Assembly (NCBI GenBank): GCA_024291935.2
Contig: CM044310.1
Span: forward strand, 84,690,713-84,754,712
DNA from: Okapia johnstoni
Lineage: Eukaryota; Chordata; Mammalia; Artiodactyla; Giraffidae
Reading direction: 5' to 3'
Length of the DNA stretch: 64,000 nt
Part shown: one piece after another, positions 21,690 through 32,094 of the stretch
How the letters are laid out: every line of letters starts with the position of its first letter
Numbering within the stretch: position 1 is the stretch's first letter
Program-made: the position numbers and the translations under genes
The notes under the pieces: generated by a model
Database searches by the model: none
Told to the model about the DNA's origin: nothing
Seen by the model: the letters and a program-made list of their open reading frames with translations, nothing else

Positions 21690-21880
21690 AGACTTCTCAA
21701 CCTTGACATGACTGACATTTGGGACAGGATAATTCTTTGTGTTGGGGGCTGCCCTGTGCATGGTATAACGTGGAGCAGCATTCCTGGTTTCTAGCTATGA
21801 CAATTAAAGACGTCTTCAGACTTTGCCAAATGTCCCCTGGCAGACAAAATGGCACCGAGTTAAACACCACTGACCTAAAA
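21690..21880 (-). mobile_element. MER20-like hAT DNA transposon
   Basis: CTCAACCTTGACATGACTG, GGATAATTCTTTGTGTTGG, CTGCCCTGTGCATGGTATAAC, CAAATGTCCCCTGGCAGAC and a terminal ACACCACTGACCT follow the MER20 order in reverse. A second copy in the opposite orientation is at 36455-36655. Confidence 0.7.
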
Positions 21881-24800
21881 ACAGCACAATGGCCAGGGTT
21901 TCTGTCTGGACTCTCCACATCTACCCTTAAGCCTCCACATTGTCAATTTTACATGGACTTCTCAGGCAATAACTACAAGTTTTATCTTGCTTCCCCTAAA
22001 CTTCATCACCCAAAATAATTACGTACACACGTAAAATAAAGTAGAATAAAAAGACAACTGCCCAGAAAAATACAAAAGTTGTGCTGTGACCCCCAAAGAA
22101 GAAACTCTCTCTCTCTCTCTTTGCTCCAATAAAATAAAGTCAGTAGTTTTATTTTTACACCCATGTCTCTTTCAGGAGAGAACTGTCAGAGTAGAATTAA
22201 ACAGGCAAAATTTGAGGCTCTGTGACCAGATGAAAGAGACCCCAGGTCCAGAAACAAAGTACATGTAAGTTTAATTTCCCACCAACCCCATCCCCCACCC
22301 CATTATGCCGGGGGAGGCATTGAGGGAAGTTTATGGGAACGATAGAGCTCCAGCAGACTGTCAGATTCTTAGCACCCTCAAGAGCTGTCCAAGTCAAAAT
22401 CAAAAATCTGTTCTTCATCGTATGCTTAATAAACAGAACTTATTCTTGACTGAATGAATAACAGTCTGGTGTGTACAAAGCAGATTAGGTGGGCAGTGCA
22501 CTTTTACCCTAGAACTGCAGGAGAATCTCAATCAGGCTGAATTTAGTTTAGCTGGTACACTTTTGAAATGGGCAATAGACTGGATCCTGGTTACTTTGTA
22601 AGCCATAGAAGTTCAAATTTGTGACTAATGTTAGTTTAACACTTCTCTGTTGGGACAGACTAGAATTCTCTTTCTGGAATGAGATCAGCTCACACTTTAG
22701 GAATAGGCAGTGTAAACCCTTAGTGTAAGAAGGGTTTCTTCTTTTTCCTGTCTGTAACAAATGCACTTTGAGTGATCCTACTTAAAAGTTGTGGGGAGGG
22801 TGGGCGGAGACAGTAGACACATTATTTTGTGTTTGGTGTGCATAACTGGAGGAATTCCTTCAGGCTTAGGGTAGGAAGCAGGCAGTGAAAGGCCAATGGT
22901 TGATTCCTTTGTTTGGTTTTTATTGTGCATGACTAAATGTATTAGACATGTTGGATCACAGAGAATATGCATCTGTGAATCATGGCCCTGTTGAATTTGT
23001 ATGTGTTTTGCCTGCTAATATCAGCTGCCCTTTCTAGCTACAAAAGGCCTCCCTATTAACATGAAATCTGAATTACCTTAATAAAATTAGAGTCAGAACG
23101 TGCTATATGAGTCTTCTGCAAGAAACAAAGATCTTTCCCGATGCCATATATATATATAAAGATTTTCTGTGATTCATGTTTTCTTCAAAAACAAAATAAG
23201 AAAAGATGAGGGATGATGTGGAAGTAGGCAGCATTGCACAGAATAGGGAATGATGGACATAATAGGTTTCAGAAACAATTCTTTACAGCCTTCAACAAAC
23301 TCCAAGTAAATGCACATCTTTAAATGTAATCTTTCCAACAGCAACAACAACAACAAAAAAAAAAAACATTAAACCTCTACTATGTGAATGGAGTTTGGCT
23401 TAGCTAAATCATGTTCCATTTGGTCAATGGAAAACTACTGATTCAAAGGACAGACACTTCTGTAAATAGATGGGTGGGTTTTCATTCTTTTGTGGATGGA
23501 GAAGTAATAAAGTATTGCACCGGGCTCCTACCAGACACCAGGGGGAGAAAGGTGAATGTCCTAAGGTTTTCATCAGCTTTATTGTCTGTCATTCCTTGGA
23601 AGAAGAAAAATGAGATTTACTTAATCGCAGAAGTATGACAAATTTCTTTCTTTGAATCTCAGAATGTTTTTCAGTGAAGATTTTCAATTGAGGAGATTAT
23701 TATTTAGGGGGGAAATCCTTGAAAATGTCTTTGCTCCCTGTTTTAAAATCCCTCACCAAGAAGATTACTGCTAGCTTTATTGCAATGTCACAAAGCCAGG
23801 TGCTTTGTGTGTAAAACAAAGGTAGCGGGATGTTTGGAAAAAACTCTGGACCAAGGGTAAGGGGTCTGTGTTCCTGGCCCTCCCTCTACTGTATGACCTT
23901 AAATAAGTCACTGTCTTTCTCTATGTCTTGGTTTCCCCGCTTGCACAAAAGGAGGGCTTTGAGCTAGATTATCTTCAAGGCCCCAGCAGCTCAAAGAAAC
24001 CTCAAGATTAACTGTGTTCCTGCCTGCTAGCCAGATATCACTGAACAAACGCTTTCGCTCTGCCGAATGACTGTGTTTCCCCAGACACATCATGGAAGAT
24101 ATTTTCTACCTGAAGTTACAATTTCACCACTTACCTACCCCAATATTATTTAAGGTCTCCTCCTTCTGCTTTGAAGTTCAAAGAAAGAGAAGACTCCGCT
24201 TAATGAGAATGGCCCCTTTGAAATGTTCCCTCTGCAGCTGCAAGCTGGCGGATCCTGCACTGTACAAAGGCAAGGAGGTTATTGTGATGCAGATGTGCTC
24301 CAAGCTGCGTCGGCAGCAAGAACATTTCCATGGGTCTTTACTGTATTTCTTCTATTATTCATAGAACATAATGTAAATGAAGCCATAAATTTCACCCCCC
24401 CACACGCTAGATGTAGAAAGAAGATAATGGAAATTTTGAATTATGAATGAATCACTGTTATTGTAATTCCTTAAGGATTCTGATGGAGATGATTAAATTC
24501 TCGCAAAGACACCGATTCGAAACTTTTATGCCGGAGTCCTTAGTCATGCTGCTTGGAATTTCACAAGGAATGGCGTAGAGATGATCTTGCTTTTGCATTT
24601 ACCTGCCAAATTTTTTCATAGATAATCTACCTAGACTTGGACCTTATTAAAGATGAAGATTTTATTCCTGGCGGAGGGGAAAGTGTTGCAGAATTACATG
24701 TGTCTTCCCACTAGTCAGACATATTGCTTGGGATCTTAAACACATTAACAGTTGAAAGCTTTAACCCTGAGTTTTTGGAATTTATTTTTTCTTTTAGAAA

Positions 24801-25568
24801 ACAAAATAATTAGGAGTCCCTATCCTTCTTTAAAAACTGATCCAGCAACCTAATAAAGTCAAGGATGCAGATTTTTTTCCCCCTCTTCTAAATTTGTTTT
24901 GATAACAGAAATTCTGGTCAGCAATTATTCTCTCAAACCTGGTACACAATTCTTCTCAATAATGACAGTGGACCATGAGATTCAGAACCCGTTCTGGTTT
25001 TGATAATGATAGAAAGTGATTAGAAGTACTTCACTGGTCTGAGACAAAGCCTCTGGAAAATTTCAACCTTAATCCATTTTAGTCTTGTGCCAGGCTTTTA
25101 GAAGGTTATAGTCCTCAAAATGAGATTTGAAATGATATTTAACAGTTCAAGTGTCATTCTGGAAGGAGTTCTCTTTTGCAGAACTCCAAAATAGATTTTT
25201 GACATTTTTATGCTACCGAATATGTATGAATTGATAAAGATATAGGCACACACAAGCTTCTGTTCAGTAGCTGCTTTCAAGTCTCATACACAAAATAGTT
25301 TAAAATTTAGAATATATGTGATTATGCAGGGTGTAAAAGGTACCAGTGGAGAGTCTTCATAAAAGATTCTACTATTCTCCAAAATGTAGTAGATGCAAAA
25401 TGAGCTAGGAGTTCTTAGGCAGCCAAGAACCCTTCCCTGATCCTCAATATCCTTCTTTGCAAAATGAAAAATTTGGATTAGATGATGTCTAAGGTACTTT
25501 GCAGCTTTAACTTTCTCACTTCTTGAATAGAAAGCAAATTGAGATGCAAATATTCTTACTTTACCAGG
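21881..25568. other. Long stretch free of young SINEs; candidate conserved noncoding region
   Basis: About 3.7 kb contains no Bov-tA, CHR-2, BovB or recognisable L1. It holds only small simple repeats: CT at 22106-22122, TA at 23147-23158, CAA/A at 23341-23367. Within it, 24050-24640 has a dense non-repetitive texture with E-box (CAGCTG), CTTTGAAGTTCAAAG palindrome and octamer-like (TTTTGCATTT) words. A 90-codon frame at 24092-24364 is unrecognised and is not supported as a gene. Confidence 0.45.
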
Positions 25569-25569
25569 C

Positions 25570-25623
25570 CTAGAAAGTATATAAAAGTAGAAAGTATATA
25601 AAAGCTAGAAAGTATATAAAAAG
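25570..25623. repeat. Three-unit minisatellite, 17-19 base period
   Basis: The units CTAGAAAGTATATAAAAG, TAGAAAGTATATAAAAG and CTAGAAAGTATATAAAAAG lie head to tail. Each contains TATAAAA, but no transcription-start context is evident. Confidence 0.9.
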
Positions 25624-25773
25624 CTGGGACTCCAAACTCTATCATGAGGACTTGGGAGTGTCCTGAAAGTCTTGAAAGGGGGTTGTCAATATAAAGCCAA
25701 GTTTGGGGTCACAAACAAGGTCACTGGAGCTACTAGCCAAGAGAAATCTTTGCCAGTTGCCAGAGGTGTGGTC

Positions 25774-25982
25774 AAGGCTTCTCTAGTGGCTCAGTGGTAG
25801 AGAATGCTTCTGCCAATGCAGGAGACAAGGATTCATCCCTGGGTTGGGAAGAACTAGAGAAGGAAATGACAACCCATTCCAGTATTCTTGTCTGGAGAGT
25901 CCCATGGACAGAGGGACCTAGTGGGCTACAGGCCATGGGGTGGCAAAAGAGTCTGACATGACTTAACCACTAAACAACAATT
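25774..25982 (+). repeat. Bov-tA SINE
   Basis: Head GGCTTCTCTAGTGGCTCAG, then CATCCCTGGGTTGGGAAG, the body, and a tail ending GACATGACTTAACCACTAAAC. Full length, moderately diverged. Confidence 0.95.
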
Positions 25983-26035
25983 GTGTGTAAAGTCCCTGGC
26001 ACATATTGGATTTTATATATATGTGTGTGTGCGCT

Positions 26036-26111
26036 TGTGTGCTTAGTCGCTCAGTCGTGCCCGACTCTTTGCAATACCATTCACTTATATATACATATAT
26101 ATATGTGTGTG

Positions 26112-26151
<40 letters not shown>

Positions 26152-26360
26152 TACTCCAATATTCTTGCCTGGAGAATTCCATGGACAGAGGAGCCTGGTG
26201 GGCTATAGTCCATGGGGTCACAAAGAGTCAGACATGACTGAACGACTAACACACACAGACACACACATTTTATATATATATATATATACACACATATATA
26301 TAAAATATATGTATATACACACACATACATAAATGTGTGTATATATATACTTCTGAATAA
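26036..26360 (+). repeat. Bov-A SINE embedded between TA/TG microsatellites
   Basis: A small minus-strand Bov-A tail piece (26040-26080, TCGCTCAGTCGTGCCCGAC) is followed by TA/TG repeats (26085-26147). A plus-strand Bov-A body then runs 26149-26255 from ACTCCAATATTCTTGCCTGG to GACTGAACGACTAAC. CA and TA/TG repeats continue to 26350. Confidence 0.85.
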
Positions 26361-26422
26361 CTGAATCACTTTGCTATACACCTGAGACATCGTAAATGAA
26401 CTACATTTTAATTTTAAAAAAA
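26348..26422 (+). repeat. L1 3' tail
   Basis: CTGAATCACTTTGCTATACAC, then CGTAAATGAACTACATTTTA and an A-tail. It is a short terminal L1 piece bordering the microsatellite. Confidence 0.7.
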
Positions 26423-27117
26423 ACAAAAAGTCAAAATTAACACTTGTGAGGAATTTAATGATAAAAAATTTTAAAAGTTAAAATTATTTACTGATGCATT
26501 AACTTCACTTTTAAAGAACTGACATTATAGCAATGATAAAACAGAAGAAGAAAAGTCAGTCACAGGGTGAAAAGCAATGTATCATTCTGTCGAGAGTATG
26601 GCCTCTAGGAATATCAGAGCCAGGTTGCCTGTTCTGCCATGGTTAGGTTCAGTTCAGTTGCTCAGTCGTGTATGACTCTTTGCGACCCCATGGTCTGCAG
26701 CACACCAGGCCTCCTTGTCCATCACCAACTCTAGGAGTTTACCCAAATTCATGTCCATTGAGTCGATGATACCATCCAATCATCTCATCCTCTGTCATCC
26801 CCTTCTCCTCCTACCTTCAATCTTTCCCGGAATCAAGGTCTTTTCAAATGAGTCAGTTCTTTGCATCAGGTGACCAAAGTATTGCAGCTTCAGCTTCAGC
26901 ATCAGTACTTCCAATGAACACTCAGGACTGATCTCCTTTAAAATACACTGGTTGGGTTTCCTTGCAGTCCAAGGACTCTCAAGAGTCTTCTCCAGCACCA
27001 CACTTCAAAAGCATGAATTCTTCAGCTTTCTTTATACTCCAACTCTCACATCCATACATGACTACTGGAAAAACCATAGCTTTGACTAGATGGACCTTTG
27101 TTGGCAAAGTAATGTCT

Positions 27118-27681
27118 CTACTTTTTAATATGCTGTCTAGGTTGGTCATAACTTTCCTTCCAAAGAGTAAGAGTCTTAATTTCAAGGCTAGAGTCACCAT
27201 CTGCAGTGATTTTGGAGCCCAAATAAATAAAGTCTGTCACTGTTTCCCCATCTATTTGCCATGAAGTGATGGGACCAAATGCCATGGTCTTAGTTTTCTG
27301 AATGTTGAGCTTTAAGCCAACTTTTTCACTCTCCTCTTTCACTTTCATCAAGAGGCTCCTTAGTTCTTCTTCGCTTTCTGCCTTAAGGGTGGTGTCATCT
27401 GCATATCTGAGGTTATTGATATTTCTCCCGGCAATCTTGATTCCAGCTTGTGCTTCATCCAGCCCAGCATTTCTCATGATGTACTCTGCATATAAGTTAA
27501 ATAAGCAGGGTGACAATATACAGCCTTGACATACTCCTTTCCCGATTTGGAACCAGTCTGTTGTTCCAAGTCCAGTTCTAACTGCTGCTTCCTGACCTGC
27601 ATACAGGTTTCTCAAGAGACAGGTCAGGTGGTCTGGTATGCCCATCTCTTTCAGAATTTCCCACAGTTTATTGTGATCCAC
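27118..27681 (-). pseudogene. BovB reverse transcriptase fragment (catalytic core)
   Basis: A 187-codon remnant of the BovB reverse transcriptase. The RT signature block QGCILSP is at residues 52-58 and the catalytic YADD box at 93-96 (about 27394-27405), so the metal-binding aspartates of motif C are still encoded. Upstream RT motifs lie in a different frame (27651-28004, which ends with a FIDYAKAF motif), which shows an indel near 27680. The family's full ORF is roughly 1,000 residues, so this is a fragment with no independent activity expected. Confidence 0.9.
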
Positions 27682-28156
27682 ACAAAGGCTTTGGCATAGT
27701 CAATAAAGCAGAAATAGATGTTTTTCTGGAACTCTCTCGCTTTTTCGATGATCCAGCAGATGTTGGCAATTTGATCTCTAGTTCCTCTGCCTTTTCTAAA
27801 TCCAGCTCGAACATCTGGAAGTTCATGGTTCATGTACTGTTGAAGGCTGGGTTGGAGAATTTTGAGCATTACTTTACTAGCCTGTGAGATGCAATTGTGC
27901 GGTAGTTTGAGCATTCTTTGGCATAGCCTTTCTTTGGGATTGGAATGAAAACTGACATTTTCCAGTCCTGTGGCCACTGCTGAGCTTTCCAAATTTGCAG
28001 GCATATTGAGGGCAGAACTTTCACAGCATCATCTTTTAGGATTTGAAATAGCTCAGCTGGAATTCCATCACCTCCACTAGCTTTGTTCATAGTGATGCTT
28101 CCTAAGGCCCACTTGACTTCACATTCCAGGATGTCTGGCTCTAGGTGGGTGATCAC
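27651..28156 (-). pseudogene. BovB RT N-terminal fragments, frameshifted
   Basis: Two overlapping minus-strand frames (27869-28156 and 27651-28004) together cover the RT N-terminal region. The first has EVKWALGSITMNKASGGDG, LPSICLQIWKAQQWPQDWK and IPIPKKG. The second has LPDVRAGFRKGRGTRDQIA and FIDYAKAF. The switch of frame near 27880-27900 is a simple indel. Confidence 0.85.
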
Positions 28157-28215
28157 ATCATCGGGATTATCTGGGTCATGAAGATATTTTTGGAAAGTTC
28201 TTCTGTATATTCTTG

Positions 28216-28650
28216 CTACCTCTTCTTAATATCTTCTGCTTCTGTTACGTCCATACCATTTCTGTCCTTTATTGAGCCCATCTTTGCATGAAATTTTCCC
28301 TTGGTATTGCTAATTTTCTTGAAGAGATCTCTAGTCTTTCCCATTCTGTTGTTTTCCTCTATTTCTTTGTACTGATCGCTGAGGAAGGCTTTCTTATCTC
28401 TCCTTGCTATTCTTTGGAACTCTGCATTCAGATGGGTATATCTCTCCTTTTCTCCTTTGCTTTTTGCTTTTCTTGTTTTCACAGCTATTTGTAAGGCCTC
28501 CTCAGACAGCCAGTTTGCTTTTTTGCATTTCTTTTTCTTGGGGATGGTCTTGATCCATGTCTCCTGTACAATGCCATGAACCTCCACCCATTGTTCATCA
28601 GGCTCTCTGTCTACCAGATCTAGTCCCTTAAATCTATTTCTCACTTCCAC
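28216..28650 (-). pseudogene. BovB linker-region ORF fragment
   Basis: A 144-codon remnant between the endonuclease and RT domains. It has a basic KKKKCKK patch, LSEEALQIAVKTRKAKSKG, and RMGKTRDLFKKI. It ends where tryptophan of the conserved KKRWQEY motif has become a TAG stop. Confidence 0.85.
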
Positions 28651-28688
28651 TGATTTAGGTCATACGTGAATGGTCTAGTACTTTCTAA

Positions 28689-28846
28689 ATGTTGCACCAT
28701 CACATGTTCTCTAAGCCCACAATCACTCTTCTAGACTCAGGGCTCTGTTGCTTGTGTCAATAATCACCTGAGTTTCTCATCACTGAGTCCCAGGATGAAA
28801 ATTTATTTTTACGTATGGAAACAGCCATAGCAAGTCAACTCACACA
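28689..28846. other. Short unique spacer between two BovB copies
   Basis: About 160 bases of non-BovB DNA separate the two elements, so they arose by separate insertions and not by one tandem duplication. Confidence 0.7.
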
Positions 28847-29365
28847 ATGGTTATATTTCAGTTCAGTTCAGTTGTTCAGTCGTGCCCGACACTGCAACCC
28901 CACGGACTGCAGAACGCCAGGCTTCCCTGACCATCACCAACTCCCGGAGCTTGCTCAAACTCATGTCCGTTGAGTCAGTGATGCCATCTAACCATCTCAT
29001 CCTCTGTCATCCCCTTCTCCTCTCGCCTTCAATCTTTCCCAGTATCAGGGTCTTTTCAAATGAGTCAGTTCTTTGCATCAGATGGCCAAAGTATAGGAGT
29101 TTCAGCTACAGCATCAGTCCTTCCAATGAATATTCAGGACTGATTTCCTTTAGGATTGACTGCTTTGATCTCCTTGCTGTCCAAGGGACCCTCAAGAGTC
29201 TTCTCCAACACCACAGTTCAAAAGCATCAACTCTTCCATGCTCAGCTTTCTTTGTAGTCCAACTTTCACATCCATATATGACTACTGGAAAAACCATAGC
29301 CTTGACTAGATGGACTTTTGTTGTCAAAGTAATGTCTCTGCTTTTCAACATGTTGTCTAGGTTTG

Positions 29366-29854
29366 TCATAGATTTTCTTCCAAGGAGCAAGCATCTTTTA
29401 ATTTCATGGATGCAGTCACCATCTGCAGTGATTTTGGAGCCTCCAAAATAAAGTCTCTCAGTGTTTCCACTGTTTCCTCATTTATTTGCCATGAGGTGAT
29501 GGAACCAGATGCCATGATCTTTGTTGTCTGAATGTTGAGTTTTAAGCCAACTTGTTCACTCTCCTCTTTCACTTTCATCAAGAGGCTCTTCAGTTCCTCT
29601 TCACCTTCTGCCATAAGGGTGGTATCATCTGCATATCTGAGGTTATTGATATTTCTCCCAGCAATCTTGATTCCAGCTTGTGCTTCATTCAGCCTGCCAT
29701 ATCTCATGATGTACTCTGCATATAAGTTAAATAAGTAGGGTGACAGTATACAGCCTTGACGTACTCCTTTTCTTATTTGGAACCAGTCTGCTGTTCCATG
29801 TCCAGTTCTGTTTCTTCTTGACCCACATGCAGATTTCTCAGGAGGCAGGTCCAT
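29366..29854 (-). pseudogene. BovB reverse transcriptase fragment, second copy
   Basis: A 162-codon remnant with QGCILSP (residues 33-39) and YADD (74-77). Its start is out of register with the preceding RT segment at 29838-30143, which encodes LPDVQAGFRKGRGTRDQIA and a motif A-like block. At least one frameshift near 29840 disables the ORF. Confidence 0.88.
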
Positions 29855-30143
29855 TGGTCTGGTATTCCAATCTCAGAATTTTCCACAGTTTGTTGTGATC
29901 CACACAGTCAAAGTCTTTGGCATAGTCAGTAGAGCAGAAGTAGATGTTTTTCTGGACCTCTGTTGCTTTTTCTATCATCCAGTAGATGTTGGCAATTTGA
30001 TCTCTGGTTCCTCTGCCTTTTCTAAAACCAGCTTGAACATCTGGAAGTTCTTGGTTCCAGAACTGTTGAAGCCTTGCTGGAGAATTTTGAGCATTACTTT
30101 GCTGGCCTCTGAGATGAATGCTATTGTGCAGTAGTTTGAACAT
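29838..30143 (-). pseudogene. BovB RT fragment (fingers/palm motif A), second copy
   Basis: A 101-codon frame encodes the conserved RT segment up to STDYAKDFDCVDHNKLWKIL. The usual FIDYAKAFD is altered to STDYAKDFD, another sign of decay. Confidence 0.85.
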
Positions 30144-30151
30144 TCTTTGGC

Positions 30152-30290
30152 TGTATTTAATAATATATAGTATTATTATATGTTATATAATAAATATGTG
30201 GTTATATTTATTATATATGTTTAACATATATGGTTAACATAAATACATGGTTATATTTATAATAAATATATGGTTTTATTTATTGAATAT
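30152..30290. repeat. AT-rich imperfect tandem repeat
   Basis: Variants of ATGGTTATATTTAT recur at about 30197, 30247 and 30270, within almost pure A/T sequence with TTTAACATATATGG between them. The word equals the left flank of the neighbouring BovB. Confidence 0.8.
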
Positions 30291-30447
30291 CAAAAAGGAG
30301 AAATCAATTTCTCATCAGACAGATAATACTACTCACTCAGGAGCATTAGCATCACAGATACAGCCGATGTTAATTCTTCACCTATTTCAGTGTGATAACA
30401 CTAGGAGACAAATGCCAATGACTCATCCCTCAAAATATGCTAGGTAG

Positions 30448-30662
30448 GGGACTTCTCTTGTGGTCCAATGGCTAAGACTCTGTAATCCCAATACAGGGGA
30501 CCGGGTTTGATCCCTAGTCAGAGAACTAGATCCCACATGCCACAGCTAAGAGTTTACATGTGGCAATTAAAAAATAAAATAAAACATCCTGCATGCTGCA
30601 AGACCTCGAGTGTCACAACTAAGACCCAGTACAGCCAAATAAATAAATTAATTAATAAAATT
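30448..30662 (+). repeat. CHR-2 type SINE
   Basis: Head GGGACTTCTCTTGTGGTCCAA, then TTGATCCCTAGTCAGAG, AACTAGATCCCACATGCC, and a tail with AAATAAATTAATTAAT. Its left flank GCTAGGTAG (30439-30447) recurs not at the SINE's end but at 31187-31195. Confidence 0.88.
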
Positions 30663-30696
30663 CACCTTGATGAAGTTTATTTTTTTAAAAAGAAAG

Positions 30697-30732
30697 CTAT
30701 ACTTGATCTTAGCCAAAAGGCCAAGAAGTGAT
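30697..30732 (-). ncRNA. U2 snRNA 5'-end fragment (pseudogene)
   Basis: On the minus strand, 36 bases match positions 1-36 of U2 spliceosomal RNA at 33 of 36, including the invariant CCTTTTGGCTAAGATCAAGT block. The mismatches are three transitions. Positions beyond 36 (the rest of the branch-site pairing region, Sm site and 3' stem-loops) are missing, so this is a retroposed scrap and not a working snRNA gene. Confidence 0.8.
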
Positions 30733-31186
30733 GAATCTAGAGTCTATTATACAGAGGGAACTAAGTCAGAAAGATAAAAACGAATATCATATATTAACAC
30801 ATATATGTGGAATCTAGAAAGATGGTACTGATGAAGCTAGCTTCAGGACAGCAATGGAGATGCAGACATAGAGAACAGAGTTGTGAACACATTCGGGGAA
30901 GGAGAGAGTAGGACTAATAGAGAAAGTAGCATTGAAACATACACATTACCATATGTAAAATAGATAGCCAGTGGGAATTTGCTGTATGACACAAGGAGCT
31001 CTAACCCAGTGCTCTGTGACTACCTAGAGGGATGGGATGGGGTGGGGTGGGAGGTGGGAGGGAGGTTCAGGAGGCAGGGGACATATGTATGTCTATGGCT
31101 GATTCACATTGATGTATGGCAGAAACCAACACAATATTGCAAAGCAATTATCCTCGAATTAAAAATAGATAAATTAAAAAAAAATA
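30733..31186 (+). repeat. L1 3'-end fragment
   Basis: GAATCTAGAGTCTATTATACA, TATGTGGAATCTAGAAAGATG, GGATGGGATGGGGTGGG, GCTGATTCACATTGATG, GCAAAGCAATTATCCTC, then an A-tail. It ends directly against GCTAGGTAG (31187-31195). Confidence 0.9.
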
Positions 31187-31229
31187 GCTAGGTAGAAATC
31201 CTTTTGGGCCCTCATTGCTCACTCATGGT

Positions 31230-31425
31230 GTTCTTATCATTGCTTGATTCACACTTGTAATTACCTGCCCGAATTCTGTCTTTCCCTGTGATGTTAAGCT
31301 CCAACTTTGTAGGGATCATTGTCAGTTTGTTTCACCACTCCAGCCTTAGTTCCATAGTGCCTGGCACACAGCTAGCATTTCATAAATATCTGTGGAATGA
31401 AAAAGTGAATGAATAAATAAAGCCA
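31230..31425 (+). repeat. L2 LINE 3' end
   Basis: GTTAAGCTCCAACTTTGTAGG, TAGTGCCTGGCACACAGC, AAATATCTGTGGAATGA and GAATGAATAAATAAA are the classic L2 terminal motifs. Confidence 0.75.
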
Positions 31426-32094
31426 ACTCATAGAACTGCCTTCAAGCACACTGCAGGGAGATACTCCTCTTTGGAAAGACAGACTCTCACAAAGAAGAAA
31501 GTGTAAAAGATTTTGTGGGCCTCAAAATGATCTGCCTGCTGGCCTGCCATGATTACCAAATTTTCTGCACAGATTCACCTCTCCGGATTCACACACATTG
31601 TCCCCAAGTAGCTCCTGTTAAGTAGTTCTTACTTAAGTGGCATATTTAGGCCATATCAGAAGAGAAAGTAGTTGACAAGAATGAACTGAACATTCTGAGG
31701 TTACAGGAGCGTATGGGATTTAGGCTTGGGAATAGCTACTTCAATTAAAATGATTCTTTCCAAGTACAATTTGCAAAATGTAATTTTTATGTCTGACTCT
31801 CCTCGAAAATCTTTCACCTTTTTATGACATTTCCATAATTACTTTTGGAGAGAAAAGTTTCTTTTTCTAAAAGCTATGGGTTTCTGAAATATCAGTGATT
31901 CCTTCCTCAGTCCCACAGTTCTTCAATTAAGATAAAGCAAAGGTTCAGTTTATACAGAAGCCCAGATGGGTCCATGGTGGTTTATGAACCACATAAAGTA
32001 TTAAAAAAGGAAGGGACAAGAGAGAGGTTCCCAAGTATTGACCACTCCTCAAAACCATCTCAGGCTTTTTTTTGTATATTTCCAAGTCTCTTCT
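31426..32094. other. No recognisable feature
   Basis: Unique AT-rich sequence, no young repeat. No gene supported. Confidence 0.4.

Larger units (their letters stand above)
26648..28688 (-). mobile_element. BovB LINE, 5'-truncated 2.0 kb copy, minus strand
   Basis: On the minus strand this holds the end of the endonuclease-RT linker, the whole RT region, the C-terminal region and the 3' end with TTCAGTTCAG terminal repeats. RTE-type LINEs such as BovB carry one long ORF with an AP-like endonuclease followed by reverse transcriptase, and lack a poly(A) tail. The frame is broken by an in-frame stop in the KKR-W linker motif (TGG to TAG near 28215) and by indels. The element is dead. Confidence 0.95.
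28859..30151 (-). mobile_element. BovB LINE, 5'-truncated 1.3 kb copy, minus strand
   Basis: A second BovB on the same strand, from the CAGTTCAGTTCAGTTG 3' terminus to the RT N-terminal region. The left flank ATGGTTATATTT (28847-28858) recurs exactly at 30247-30258, so the target duplication may have been separated from the element's right end by AT-rich tandem growth. Confidence 0.95.

Noticed and set aside
24092..24364. 90-codon open frame with a good start context and a C-x2-C-x-C pattern
   Set aside because: No recognisable domain, no splice or polyadenylation context and no evidence of coding constraint. In a 64 kb six-frame survey frames of this length are expected by chance.
25570..25623. 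Direct repeats as a CRISPR-like array
   Set aside because: Only three contiguous units without spacers, in a mammalian genome. It is a minisatellite.
27118..27681. Reverse transcriptase with intact YADD as a possible host-domesticated gene
   Set aside because: Flanking RT segments are frameshifted, the linker has a stop, and equally decayed copies lie nearby. It is ordinary dead BovB.
30697..30732. Functional U2 snRNA gene
   Set aside because: Only 36 of about 190 bases are present, and no snRNA promoter element is seen downstream of the minus-strand 5' end.
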